A stretch of 64,000 nucleotides of DNA from an uncultured Parabacteroides sp. (GTDB lineage Bacteria > Bacteroidota > Bacteroidia > Bacteroidales > Tannerellaceae): NCBI GenBank assembly GCA_944325335.1, contig CALUZR010000003.1, positions 1 to 64,000 on the forward strand, in the 5' to 3' direction. Shown here in pieces: positions 16,228 to 24,967 of the stretch (positions are counted from its first letter, which is position 1; every line of letters begins with the position of its first letter). Position numbers and translations under genes: made by a program. The notes beneath the pieces were generated by a model that saw only the letters and a program-made list of their open reading frames with translations, had not been told where the DNA came from and did not search any database.

Positions 16228-18522
16228 TTATTTGGAAGCATTCTTCCGGTCAATCTGTTCTTGGACGATGGCATCTACCACGGCGACGGTCGTGAGGTTG
16301 ACGATATCGCGCGTCGTGCTCTCGACGTCGGTAAAGTGTATCGGTTTGTTCAAGCCCATCTGGATCGGACCGATTGTCTCGGTAAAGCCCAGCGTATCGA
16401 GGAGTTTGTACGCGCTGTTGGCCGAGCTCAAGTTCGGGAATACCAGTGTATTTACATCCAGCCCCTTGAGTTTGTTGAACGGGTACATCTCATCGCGGAG
16501 CTTACGGTCGAGGGCAAAGTTAACCTGCATCTCGCCGTCGATCATCATCTCGGGGCAGTTCTTGTGGAGGTACGCGATGGCGTCGTGCACTTTCTGCGGA
16601 CTCCCTTGCTTGTCCGAGCCGAAGTTGGAGTAAGAAAGCATGGCCATAACCGGCTCGTGGGCGAAGAACTTGACGGCGTCGTGCGTCAGGCGGGCGATGT
16701 CGATCAGTACTTCAGTCGAGGGATGACGGTTGATGAGTGTGTCGGCGATGAAGAAGGTTCCCTTCTTACACGTGAGGATATTCAAGGTTCCGAAGTGGGA
16801 GTAGGGCGCGCGGATGCCGATGATCTGCTCGGCGAGCTTCGTCACTTCCGAGTAGCGGCTATAGACGCCGGTGACGAAAGCGTCGGCATCGCCCGTCGCG
16901 ACCATCATCATACCGAACGCGTTCCGGTCTACCATCTTCTCGCAAGCCTCGGCGTAGGTGACGCCCTCGCGCGCTTTCTTCTCGGCCAGGATGCGGGCGT
17001 AGCGGTGCCGGCGCTCGGTCTCGCGGTCGTGGCGGAGGTTGACGATCTCAATACCCTCGAGGCTGATGTTCTCTTCTGCGGCAATCTTGGCGAGCCGCTC
17101 TTCGTTCCCCAAGAGGATAGGGTAGCAGATACCTTCCGCTTTGGCTTCGGCTGCTGCCTTCAACATATTGATGTGGTTCGCCTCGGCAAATACCACGCGC
17201 TTCGGATTGGCCTTGGCCATATCGGTGAAGGAGCGCAGGAGCTTGTTATCATATCCCATCATCTCGCGGAGGTGGTTGGCATAGCCGTCCCAATCCGTAA
17301 TCGTCTTGCGCGAAACGCCCGATTCGATAGCTGCTTTTGCCACAGCACATGAGACGCGCGTCAAGAGGCGGGGGTCGAGTGCTTTCGGGAGGATATATTC
17401 ACGTCCGAAGGTAGTCCGTTTCAATTTATAAGCGGCATTGACCACATCGGGTACCGGCTCTTTTGCCAATTTGGCGATCGCATAGACGGCGGCCAACTTC
17501 ATCTCTTCGTTGATTGCCTTAGCGTGTGTATCCAAAGCCCCGCGGAAGATGTAGGGGAAGCCCAATACATTATTTATTTGGTTCGGATAGTCTGAACGCC
17601 CGGTAGCGAAGATGATGTCCGGACGGGACTCCATCGCGTCGGCATACGAGATCTCGGGATTCGGGTTGGCCAGGGCGAATACGATCGGGTTCTCGTTCAT
17701 CGTACGTACCATTTCTTGGGTGAGTACGTCCGCAACCGAGAGCCCCAAGAAGACATCAGCCCCTCGCAACGCTTCCGCCAACGTATCGACTGGCGCGTCG
17801 GTGGCGAACTCTTTCTTCTGTTCGGTTAGGTTCGTCCGCCGATTTGAGATAACGCCTTTGCTATCGCACATGATGATATTTTCCTTACGTGCCCCCAGCA
17901 TGACATACAAACGCGTACAAGAGATGGAAGCCGCACCCGCGCCATTCACCACGATTTTCACCTCTTCAATCTTCTTGCCTGCAATCTCGAGCGCATTCAA
18001 GAGGCCGGCCGCCGAGATAATAGCCGTCCCGTGCTGGTCGTCGTGCATGACGGGGATGTCCAGCTCTTCCTTCAAGCGCGTCTCGATTTCGAAGCATTGC
18101 GGTGCCTTGATATCCTCCAGGTTGATACCTCCGAAAGTGGGGGCGATGGCCTTTACCGTATCGATGAACTTCTGCGGGTCCTTCTCGTTCACTTCGATAT
18201 CGAATACGTCGATACCTGCGAATATCTTGAAGAGTAACCCTTTCCCTTCCATCACCGGCTTGCCTGCCATTGCGCCGATATCGCCCAATCCGAGGACAGC
18301 GGTACCGTTCGAAATCACGGCTACCAGATTCCCCTTATCCGTGTATTTATAGACATCCAATGGATTCTTTTGGATTTCCAAACAGGGTTCTGCCACGCCG
18401 GGAGAGTAGGCGAGCGAAAGGTCTGTTTGCGTACTGTAAGGTTTCGTAGGGATAACCTCAATCTTTCCAGGCTTACCCTCGGCATGATACCGGAGGGCTT
18501 CTTCTTTTGTTATCTTTGCCAT
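16228..18522 (-). CDS. maeB: NADP-dependent malic enzyme fused to phosphotransacetylase domain
   Basis: 764 residues. The N-terminal malic enzyme part (about 1-410) shows AYSPGVAEPC, GLGDIGA, VMHDDQHGTA and the nucleotide-binding VVNGAGAAS. The C-terminal part (about 430-764) is a phosphate acetyl/butyryl-transferase-like domain, which in MaeB proteins is mainly regulatory. Converts malate to pyruvate and CO2 with NADP+. Monocistronic, with promoter TACTTTTG at 18591-18598 on the minus strand. Confidence 0.95.
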   Translation of the reverse strand: MAKITKEEALRYHAEGKPGKIEVIPTKPYSTQTDLSLAYSPGVAEPCLEIQKNPLDVYKYTDKGNLVAVISNGTAVLGLGDIGAMAGKPVMEGKGLLFKIFAGIDVFDIEVNEKDPQKFIDTVKAIAPTFGGINLEDIKAPQCFEIETRLKEELDIPVMHDDQHGTAIISAAGLLNALEIAGKKIEEVKIVVNGAGAASISCTRLYVMLGARKENIIMCDSKGVISNRRTNLTEQKKEFATDAPVDTLAEALRGADVFLGLSVADVLTQEMVRTMNENPIVFALANPNPEISYADAMESRPDIIFATGRSDYPNQINNVLGFPYIFRGALDTHAKAINEEMKLAAVYAIAKLAKEPVPDVVNAAYKLKRTTFGREYILPKALDPRLLTRVSCAVAKAAIESGVSRKTITDWDGYANHLREMMGYDNKLLRSFTDMAKANPKRVVFAEANHINMLKAAAEAKAEGICYPILLGNEERLAKIAAEENISLEGIEIVNLRHDRETERRHRYARILAEKKAREGVTYAEACEKMVDRNAFGMMMVATGDADAFVTGVYSRYSEVTKLAEQIIGIRAPYSHFGTLNILTCKKGTFFIADTLINRHPSTEVLIDIARLTHDAVKFFAHEPVMAMLSYSNFGSDKQGSPQKVHDAIAYLHKNCPEMMIDGEMQVNFALDRKLRDEMYPFNKLKGLDVNTLVFPNLSSANSAYKLLDTLGFTETIGPIQMGLNKPIHFTDVESTTRDIVNLTTVAVVDAIVQEQIDRKNASK

Positions 18523-18590
18523 AATGTTATTTATTTCTGATTAGCAGTTAAATCAATACTTTTTGGGATATAGTGTTTCTATTTCCCCCG

Positions 18591-18598
18591 CAAAAGTA
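18591..18598 (-). promoter_or_regulatory. -7 element of maeB
   Basis: TACTTTTG on the minus strand, 69 bases before the maeB start codon. The 344-base gap 18523-18866 also holds the divergent promoter at 18743-18774 and the ATAGGCAT repeats; the remainder shows nothing recognisable. Confidence 0.5.
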
Positions 18599-18742
18599 AT
18601 AAATTATCATATACGGTGTATCAGGGCGAAATGAAAAATGCGTGAATTGTCTCGCCTTTCTTCCGCATTAACAAGTCTGCACGGATGCCCTTTTGGAGTC
18701 CTTATGTTTTAATAGAATTTTGCACCTTCGCCTTTATTGAAA

Positions 18743-18774
18743 TTTGGCAGGCAAAGAAAAGAACCTTACCTTTG
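18743..18774 (+). promoter_or_regulatory. promoter of ABC transporter operon
   Basis: TTTG at 18743-18746, a 20-bp spacer, then TACCTTTG at 18767-18774: a full match to the Bacteroidota -33/-7 consensus. Transcription should start near 18781, leaving a leader of about 85 bases that contains the ATAGGCAT triplet. Confidence 0.75.
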
Positions 18775-18816
18775 CAACGTACAGAAGATAGGACTTAACG
18801 GTCTTCCTCGAAAAAC

Positions 18817-18868
18817 ATAGGCATAAATTCCCTGGTTTATAGGCATATCTTCTGGCGATTATAGGCAT
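18817..18868 (+). repeat. ATAGGCAT x3 at exact 22-bp spacing
   Basis: Perfect ATAGGCAT copies begin at 18817, 18839 and 18861. The third copy supplies the AT of the start codon at 18867 (ATAGGC-ATG). The 14-bp intervening sequences are not conserved. Related three-unit sets occur on the minus strand at 21609-21660 and 61869-61920. Confidence 0.85.
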
Positions 18869-19772
18869 GAATGGAATGAAATATATTTGGTTATTGATAG
18901 GAATTGCTCTCTTGGGCTGTACTCAGCGTCCGGCCGACGAGGGCGAAGAGGCGGTGCGGGTGTCGGTCTTGCGCGGACCTTCGGCCATTGCATTTGCCCA
19001 ATGGATGCAAGAGAAGCCGCAGTTGGACGGGCGGGAAATCCGGGTAAAAATACTTGATTCGCCCGAGCAGATACAGGCACAGCTGATCCAACAAGAGACG
19101 GACGTGGCAGTCCTCCCGATGATTACGGCGGCCAACCTGTACAACAAAGGGGTAGATTATGCCCTTTTGGGATGTCCCATCTGGGGGACGCTTTACCTCG
19201 TGGGACGGGATAGCATCGCGCCGCCTGTCTATCTCTTTGGAGCGGGGACGACGCCCGATATCCTGACGCGCTATTACCTCCAACCGCGGGGGCATATCAC
19301 CTACAATTATACCTTTGCCACGCCGCGCGAAATCCTCTCGGCACTCAGTTCGGCCAAGGTACATACGGCGGTCTTGAGCGAACCCTTCCTTTCGGTGGCG
19401 TTGCATCGCGACACGACGCTCCGGATCCTCGCAGATTTGAACTGTCCGAACGGTTTAAACGTACCCCAAACCGCCATTGTATGCCGGCGCGGGATGCTTC
19501 CTTTGCAAGCCGCACTGGATAGTCTCTTGGAACGGACCTGTCAGTATGCCAACGAGTTCCCAATGCAGACCATCCGCATCTTGGAGAACCGGAAGGTGTT
19601 TGGCCGCGAGATGTTGACGCCCGAATCGCTCCGTCGGTGCCGTATCCAGTACATCCCTGCGCGAAAGAACCCGGAAGACATCCGCCGCTTCCTTTTGCTC
19701 ATTCGCGATTTCGACTCGCGTGCGCTCGATAGTCGTTTGCCTGACGCAAATTTCATCGCCCGACCCTTATGA
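18867..19772 (+). CDS. ABC transporter substrate-binding lipoprotein (NitT/TauT-like)
   Basis: 301 residues. Lipoprotein signal MNGMKYIWLLIGIALLGC with Cys18 as anchor; an in-frame ATG at 18876 is an alternative start. The body resembles NMT1/THI5-type periplasmic binding proteins (VAVLPMITAANLYNKG; AKVHTAVLSEPFLSV). Such proteins bind sulfonates, nitrate, or pyrimidine precursors; substrate is not readable. It overlaps the fused permease-ATPase by ATGA (19769-19772), so the two genes encode a complete importer. The start codon lies in the third ATAGGCAT repeat. Confidence 0.82.
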   Translation: MNGMKYIWLLIGIALLGCTQRPADEGEEAVRVSVLRGPSAIAFAQWMQEKPQLDGREIRVKILDSPEQIQAQLIQQETDVAVLPMITAANLYNKGVDYALLGCPIWGTLYLVGRDSIAPPVYLFGAGTTPDILTRYYLQPRGHITYNYTFATPREILSALSSAKVHTAVLSEPFLSVALHRDTTLRILADLNCPNGLNVPQTAIVCRRGMLPLQAALDSLLERTCQYANEFPMQTIRILENRKVFGREMLTPESLRRCRIQYIPARKNPEDIRRFLLLIRDFDSRALDSRLPDANFIARPL

Positions 19773-21139
19773 AACGAACGCTCCTTACGCTCCTCTCTAT
19801 TGGGGTATTCGCACTTGTATGGGAAGGAATTGCCTGGCAAGTGGGTGAGCCAGAGTGGATGCCTCCGCTTGGGGTGTTGGTATGTGCTTTGAGAGAACTT
19901 GCTATGGAGGGGACGTTTTATGCCTCGGTCGGGGCGACTTGCCTCCGGGCTTGCCTCGGATTGGGGCTTTCGTGTGCGGCTTCGCTCCTGACGGCTGGGG
20001 TGTTGCACCGTTCGGAGGCGGGACAGATGCTCCTCGCTCCGTGGTTGGCGTTGATGCGGTCCGTACCGGTTATTTCCTTTATTCTCTTGGCGCTTATCTT
20101 CTTGGATACCGAATTGATTCCGCTCCTCATTGCTTTCCTCACGATGTACCCGCTCCTCACGGAGAATCTTCTGAAAGGATTCGCCCAGCTACGCCCCGAA
20201 CGGGCACAATTGGCCACTCAGTTTCACCTTTCGACGTGGAATCGCCTCACACAAATCCTTTATCCCCAGCTCCGTCCTTTTCTTTTTAGCGGATTGGCTT
20301 CGGCTATGGGTTTCGGATGGCGGGCGATTATCATGGGCGAAGTCCTCGCGCAATGCACGCAAGGCATCGGGAGTGGGATGAAGATGGCGCAGGTGTTTAT
20401 CGACGTGCCGGGTGTGATGGCTTGGACGTTGGTCGCTATCCTCCTCGGATGGGTGTCGGACAAAGGCATCGCGCACCTCTCTCGTTGGCAACCTCCTATA
20501 CATTATATAACTAAAGAGAGGGCGCATAGCCCTGCAAGTGTGTTCCATGAGACGCTCGAAGCGCGCCACCTCTCTTATCGTTTTGGGGTGAAAAATCTTT
20601 CATTTGATTTGAAACCGGGAAAGATTTATGCCATCTCGGCTCCCTCCGGTTCGGGAAAGACGACGCTTCTCCGCCTTTTGAATGGCACGTATCGCCCGAC
20701 GGGTGGCACACTCTCGCCTCGTCTGTCCTCGATTTCGAATGTTTACCAAGCGCCTACGCTCTTGCCCCACCTTACGGCCTTGGAAAATATCGCCTTAGGA
20801 GGTGCCTCTTGTTATCCGGAATCAGCCTTGAAGCCCAAGTTATCCCGCTTGGTCTCTGCCTTTGAGTTGGACGGGTTAGAAGATTCCCTTCCCGAAGCCC
20901 TGAGTTATGGCCAGCAACAACGCGTGGCCTTGGCGCGGGCGCTTCTCTTTCCTGCCTCGCTTCTTTTGCTGGACGAGCCTTTCAAGGGATTAGACGTCGC
21001 TTTGCGTGCGCGCATAATCCATTATCTCCTCGCATGGCAAAGAGAGACGAGCACGACAATCCTCTTTACCTCGCATAGCAAAGAAGAGATATATGAGATG
21101 GGGGCTGAGTGTATCCCATTCCCTTCGGGTTCAGACTAA
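19769..21139 (+). CDS. ABC transporter: permease and ATPase fused in one chain
   Basis: 456 residues. Residues 1-245 are a binding-protein-dependent permease with about six membrane segments and an EAA-like loop (about 143-170). After a short linker, residues 262-456 are an ABC ATPase: Walker A APSGSGKTT (291-299), Q-loop Gln327, signature LSYGQQQR (378-385), Walker B LLLLDEP (398-404) and switch His436. In this importer class permease and ATPase are normally separate proteins. The signature has Tyr where most have Gly (LSGGQ), and the ATPase is short, lacking a C-terminal extension. A homodimer would give a full 2+2 transporter. No frameshift was seen at the junction. Confidence 0.88.
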   Translation: MKRTLLTLLSIGVFALVWEGIAWQVGEPEWMPPLGVLVCALRELAMEGTFYASVGATCLRACLGLGLSCAASLLTAGVLHRSEAGQMLLAPWLALMRSVPVISFILLALIFLDTELIPLLIAFLTMYPLLTENLLKGFAQLRPERAQLATQFHLSTWNRLTQILYPQLRPFLFSGLASAMGFGWRAIIMGEVLAQCTQGIGSGMKMAQVFIDVPGVMAWTLVAILLGWVSDKGIAHLSRWQPPIHYITKERAHSPASVFHETLEARHLSYRFGVKNLSFDLKPGKIYAISAPSGSGKTTLLRLLNGTYRPTGGTLSPRLSSISNVYQAPTLLPHLTALENIALGGASCYPESALKPKLSRLVSAFELDGLEDSLPEALSYGQQQRVALARALLFPASLLLLDEPFKGLDVALRARIIHYLLAWQRETSTTILFTSHSKEEIYEMGAECIPFPSGSD

Positions 21140-21610
21140 ATCCGCCGTTTGGGCTTGGGCTTCGCGAATCAGATCGGAGGGCGCGAGGCGGATCTGCAAC
21201 CCTCGTTGGCCGGCGCTTACGTACATCTGTTCGAACTCAAGGGCACTCTCGTGTACGTAGGTTGGGAAATGCTTCTTCATTCCGATAGGCGAACATCCTC
21301 CGCGGATATAACCCGTGAGAGGAAGTAACTCTTTCACGTGGATCATCGCGCAACTCTTATTGCCCGATGCCTTGGCCGCTTTTTTTAGGTCCACTTCTTC
21401 GCCTCCGGGAACGACGCATACAAAGTACCCTGTACGGTCGCCCCGCAAGACGAGCGTCTTGAACACTTGCCGGATATCTTCCCCTAATTGTTCGGCCACA
21501 TGCATGGCACTCAGGTCGTTCTCGTCTACCTCGTAAGACACTAATTCATATTTTACTTTTGCCTTATCCAGAAGGCGGGCGACATTTGTCTTATTAATTT
21601 TCTCTTTCAT
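21131..21610 (-). CDS. ybaK: Cys-tRNA(Pro)/Cys-tRNA(Cys) deacylase
   Basis: 159 residues, YbaK/ProX editing-domain fold. Family motifs: KTLVLRGDR, the catalytic-loop lysine in KKAAKASGNK, and GYIRGGCSPIGMKKHFPTYV. Hydrolyses mischarged Cys-tRNA(Pro). Its last 9 bases overlap the convergent ABC gene end. The minus-strand leader holds a 22-bp-spaced triplet whose last unit, ATAGTT-ATG, contains the start codon. Promoter TATCTTTG at 21670-21677. Confidence 0.92.
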   Translation of the reverse strand: MKEKINKTNVARLLDKAKVKYELVSYEVDENDLSAMHVAEQLGEDIRQVFKTLVLRGDRTGYFVCVVPGGEEVDLKKAAKASGNKSCAMIHVKELLPLTGYIRGGCSPIGMKKHFPTYVHESALEFEQMYVSAGQRGLQIRLAPSDLIREAQAQTADLV

Positions 21611-21660
21611 AACTATCTCCTTTTTCGTTCATCGTTATTTTTCTTTTGGTTTATGCCTAA
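21609..21660 (-). repeat. ATAGGCAT-like triplet at 22-bp spacing before ybaK
   Basis: On the minus strand TTAGGCAT (21660-21653), ATAACGAT (21638-21631) and ATAGTTAT (21616-21609) are spaced by exactly 22 bases. The last one runs into the ybaK start codon, as at 18861-18869. The first copy is followed by AAACCAA, as at 61869. Confidence 0.7.
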
Positions 21661-21669
21661 AAATCCGTA

Positions 21670-21677
21670 CAAAGATA
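21670..21677 (-). promoter_or_regulatory. -7 element of ybaK
   Basis: TATCTTTG on the minus strand, about 10 bases upstream of the 22-bp triplet. Confidence 0.55.
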
Positions 21678-21732
21678 AGGAGAAAATATCAAAATTCTTT
21701 CGTAAATTTACGACCTGAAAACAAAGAAAGAC

Positions 21733-22515
21733 ATGATTATCTATTTTTCAGCTACTGGAAATTCGCTTTGGGTGGCGCGTGAGTTAGGGGCGCGTCTCTC
21801 TCTGCCTTATTTTGCAATCCACGATGCAAAAGCTCTATCTGCCTATGAGATAGGGACGGACGAGGTGTGCGTGCTCGTAATGCCCGTCCATGCATGGGGA
21901 CCCGCCTTGCCCATGTTACGCTTCATTGAGCAGATGGACGCGGGACGTTTCGCGGGGCATCCGCTCTATGCCGTATGTACGTGCGGGGACGATTGCGGGT
22001 GGACGCACTGTGTTCTCCAAAAATCCCTACGAGAGAAGGGGTTGGAACTACGTGCCACCTTCTCCGTCCAGATGCCCAATACGTATATCCTCTTACCTGG
22101 GTTTGATGTTGATGTGTCTTCCGCCAAGCGGGAGAAGCTCGAAGCCGCCCCTACGCGCGTCCGGAAAATCGCCGAGATGATACGGAAAGGGGCTGACGAA
22201 ATGAAGACGCTCTATCGTCCCGGCACGTGTGCCACCTTGAAGACGAGTCTCATTTATCCACTTTTCCGGAAACATATCCAAGGGCATACGCATTTCCATG
22301 CTACCGATGCGTGCACCTCGTGTGGCTTATGTGCGCGCATTTGTCCGACTCGCAACATACGAATAAAGCCGAAATCGCTTCCGACATGGGGCGATGCGTG
22401 CGTACAATGCCATGCGTGTATCCATCGGTGTCCGCATCGGGCTATTGAATGCGGGAACATTACCCAGAAGAAGGGAAGATATGTGAATCCATACGTTTAT
22501 AAATCCAAGGGTTAG
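21733..22515 (+). CDS. EFR1-type flavodoxin/ferredoxin fusion
   Basis: 260 residues. The N-terminal flavodoxin-like domain opens with IIYFSATGNSLWVA, the FMN phosphate loop. The C-terminal part has two 4Fe-4S cluster motifs: CTSCGLCARICP (near 196) and CVQCHACIHRCP (near 222). An electron-transfer protein of the cytoplasm; partner unknown. Followed 4 bases later by rlpA. Confidence 0.88.
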   Translation: MIIYFSATGNSLWVARELGARLSLPYFAIHDAKALSAYEIGTDEVCVLVMPVHAWGPALPMLRFIEQMDAGRFAGHPLYAVCTCGDDCGWTHCVLQKSLREKGLELRATFSVQMPNTYILLPGFDVDVSSAKREKLEAAPTRVRKIAEMIRKGADEMKTLYRPGTCATLKTSLIYPLFRKHIQGHTHFHATDACTSCGLCARICPTRNIRIKPKSLPTWGDACVQCHACIHRCPHRAIECGNITQKKGRYVNPYVYKSKG

Positions 22516-22519
22516 ACTT

Positions 22520-22978
22520 ATGGAAAAATCGGTAAGGCGTATGCTTTTCTTACTCGGCGTGTGTTTAGCTTTCGGGAAAGGATTTGCGCAAGAAGAGGGG
22601 CTTGCTTCTTATTACCATCACCGGTTTCATGGACGAGTCTCGGCAAGTGGCTATGTACATGACAAGAACGATTATGTGGCTGCCCATCGTACGTTGCCTT
22701 TCGGGACGTATGTTCGTGTGACGAACCTCCGAAACCTGAAAAGTGTCATCGTACAAATCACCGACCGAGGACCGCACCGGAGGAAGCGCATCATTGATGT
22801 CTCGAAATCGGCCGCCGAAGCCCTTGGATTCGTTCGTCGGGGCTTAGCACAGGTTCGCATCGAAGTGGTACCTGGCCCGATTGATTTGCGCTATCTCGAC
22901 CTCATGTATCCGCGCATACCCTTCCTTCCAGCTGAAACTTACCGAGTGAAACCTCCACTTGCCTTCCCCGTGAGATAA
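22520..22978 (+). CDS. rlpA: RlpA-type septal ring lytic transglycosylase
   Basis: 152 residues with a signal peptide (about 1-24). Double-psi beta-barrel core: GLASYYHHRFHGR, ...AAHRTLPFGTYVRVTNL, and the catalytic/binding ITDRGPH with Asp. Cleaves or binds denuded peptidoglycan glycan strands. It is short and lacks a SPOR domain. Its 3' end overlaps the convergent patatin gene by 40 bases. Confidence 0.88.
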   Translation: MEKSVRRMLFLLGVCLAFGKGFAQEEGLASYYHHRFHGRVSASGYVHDKNDYVAAHRTLPFGTYVRVTNLRNLKSVIVQITDRGPHRRKRIIDVSKSAAEALGFVRRGLAQVRIEVVPGPIDLRYLDLMYPRIPFLPAETYRVKPPLAFPVR

Positions 22979-23811
22979 GTGAGAATCTGCGCTCCGCACG
23001 CGTATCCCTCGTCGTAAAGTGCTTGGAGCTTTGTGGTGTTTCGTTCCGTCCGCCCTACTTCCACGGGGTTTATTGGGCGGATGGCCAAAATCTCACCCCG
23101 CTCTTCCGTACGGTCTATTTCATCCATCATCTGGTTATATGCCCGATAACGCAAACGGAGCCGCTCGCGGATGGCCGGATATTGCCTATAAATGAAGGAA
23201 GGAAGATGGAAATCCTTCTCCGGTTTGCGATACCCTTTGTTGCGCGTGAGGATGACTACATTCCGCATGAAGCCCTCTTCGATAGCATGGAAGAGCGGAA
23301 CTGGATCGCACACGCCCCCGTCCACCATTGGTATCCCGTCTACATACGACAGGGGGCACATCACCGGCAAGGAGCACGATGCTTTGCACGCTTCGAGTAA
23401 ACGTCGGAAATTGTGCTTCTCTTCAAAGTATTCTGCTTGCCCTGTCAAACAATTGCTCGTCACCATAACGAACCTTCCTGGATAATTCGCGTAGCTATCA
23501 TAATCAAAAGGATAATACTTATCTGGATATTCATAGAAGAGGAAATCAAGATCAATATAGCCTCGCCCCCGGATCCAATTCTTCCATCCAATATAATTGT
23601 GCTTTTTTTGTAATTCGATATTGCTAAAATAGGAACGCCCTCGTTGGCGGGAAACGTAGGAAATACCATTGCTCGCCCCAGCTGAGACACCAATCACGTA
23701 AGGAAACCATATCTCCTGGTCCATCAAATAATCCAATACGCCTACGGTAAAGATGCCACGCATCCCACCTCCTTCCAGGACCAATCCTATATTTGAAACG
23801 GATAGACTCAT
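22939..23811 (-). CDS. patatin-like phospholipase
   Basis: 290 residues. Oxyanion motif EGGGMRGIF (near 13), nucleophile Ser43 in GVSAGASNG, and the catalytic Asp in VDGGVCDP (near 165) form the patatin Ser-Asp dyad. No signal peptide, so the protein is likely cytoplasmic. Acyl hydrolase on phospholipids is the family expectation. The 3' end overlaps rlpA on the other strand. Confidence 0.9.
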   Translation of the reverse strand: MSLSVSNIGLVLEGGGMRGIFTVGVLDYLMDQEIWFPYVIGVSAGASNGISYVSRQRGRSYFSNIELQKKHNYIGWKNWIRGRGYIDLDFLFYEYPDKYYPFDYDSYANYPGRFVMVTSNCLTGQAEYFEEKHNFRRLLEACKASCSLPVMCPLSYVDGIPMVDGGVCDPVPLFHAIEEGFMRNVVILTRNKGYRKPEKDFHLPSFIYRQYPAIRERLRLRYRAYNQMMDEIDRTEERGEILAIRPINPVEVGRTERNTTKLQALYDEGYACGAQILTYLTGKASGGFTR

Positions 23812-23838
23812 AAACTTATAAGCTCAAAACTTATCACC

Positions 23839-24963
23839 TTATACGAAATAATGAGGGACGAAGACGCTCATATTGTCCGTAATACGCGAACGGGTCTCGC
23901 GGATGCCGATGCCTGAAGCTTCTCCTCCAATGACCCAACTTCCAATCACCGGATAATAGCCTTCGAACGAACGTATGTCTACCAGCGCTTGATAAATGAA
24001 GTCCCCTTCTCCGTAAATACTTGGGGTCGATTCCAGTACCCGTCCGTTGCGCACCAATGTTACATTTTCCCCTTCGCGAGAGAAAACAGGTTTTTGGCAA
24101 TAGTTTCCACCCAGACGCGTCGGGAAGCGATAGGCCGGAAGTAAATAAGGACTATCAGGGAAAAGGCGGTAAAGCACCGGGAGCATCGCCTTGTTGCTCA
24201 TCAGACTCTTCCACAAAGGCTCGAGGAAAAAGCAATCGCTCCGACATGCTTCGGGGCTTTCTTCAAACATCCATTCCCACGGGTAAAGCTTGAAAAGACA
24301 TTCGATCGTTTCGCTCGCCGGATCGAGTAGGATATTACGCGCGGGAGAAGCGTCGAAATCTATATCGCGGATGCTCATCTCGGCGGTCGGAAGTCCGGCT
24401 TCTTGGGCAGTCGATAACAGGTAGCGCAAGGTCGATACGTCCTCTGCTACTGAGTAATCTCCGGCGAAATGATACCGTCTGCATCCATACGCCGCATGGA
24501 TATCACGCCAGCTCTGTACCAGGTTCTCGTGGATCAGGTTATATTGGTCCTTGCCAGGATGTATGTCTTGGAGCCATTGCCATTGTATAATAGCGGCTTC
24601 GAGTAAGGAAGTAGGCGTATCAGCGTTGAATTCTAAGAGTTTGGGTGTGCCTCCATCGGAAGGAATTGCAAAATCGAACCGCCCATAGAGTGAAAGTTCG
24701 TCTTCTTCCCACGAAGCACAGATAGCCTCTTCCATCTCTTCCGGAACTAGAAGTTCGGCAAAGTTCCGATTCGAGATGATATATTCCACTGCCTCGCAAT
24801 ACATCTCATAACACGCGCGGGTTGCTTTCTCCAATTCTTCCACCTCGGAAGTTGTAAGGACGTATGCCGCTTCTTCTGTCCAATAGGCATCGTGGAAATC
24901 GAATCCCAAGGCCTCTATCTGCCCTTGATATGCTGGGCGGGGCGTTTCTTGTACTCGTTCCAT
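23839..24963 (-). CDS. glutathionylspermidine synthase-like ATP-grasp protein (YgiC/YjfC type)
   Basis: 374 residues from MERVQETPRP. It matches the synthetase half of glutathionylspermidine synthase: LYGRFDFAIPSDGGTPKLLEFNADTPTSL near residue 92 (shown only in part by motif RFDF, LEFNADTPT), then ATP-grasp elements ending GGEASGIGIRE. No amidase domain. E. coli YgiC/YjfC are the nearest well-known relatives, with uncertain substrates. The lipoprotein gene just upstream (stop 4 bases before this ATG) parallels the E. coli ygiB-ygiC pair. An in-frame start further upstream would overlap that gene. Confidence 0.85.
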   Translation of the reverse strand: MERVQETPRPAYQGQIEALGFDFHDAYWTEEAAYVLTTSEVEELEKATRACYEMYCEAVEYIISNRNFAELLVPEEMEEAICASWEEDELSLYGRFDFAIPSDGGTPKLLEFNADTPTSLLEAAIIQWQWLQDIHPGKDQYNLIHENLVQSWRDIHAAYGCRRYHFAGDYSVAEDVSTLRYLLSTAQEAGLPTAEMSIRDIDFDASPARNILLDPASETIECLFKLYPWEWMFEESPEACRSDCFFLEPLWKSLMSNKAMLPVLYRLFPDSPYLLPAYRFPTRLGGNYCQKPVFSREGENVTLVRNGRVLESTPSIYGEGDFIYQALVDIRSFEGYYPVIGSWVIGGEASGIGIRETRSRITDNMSVFVPHYFV

Positions 24964-24967
24964 TTTG

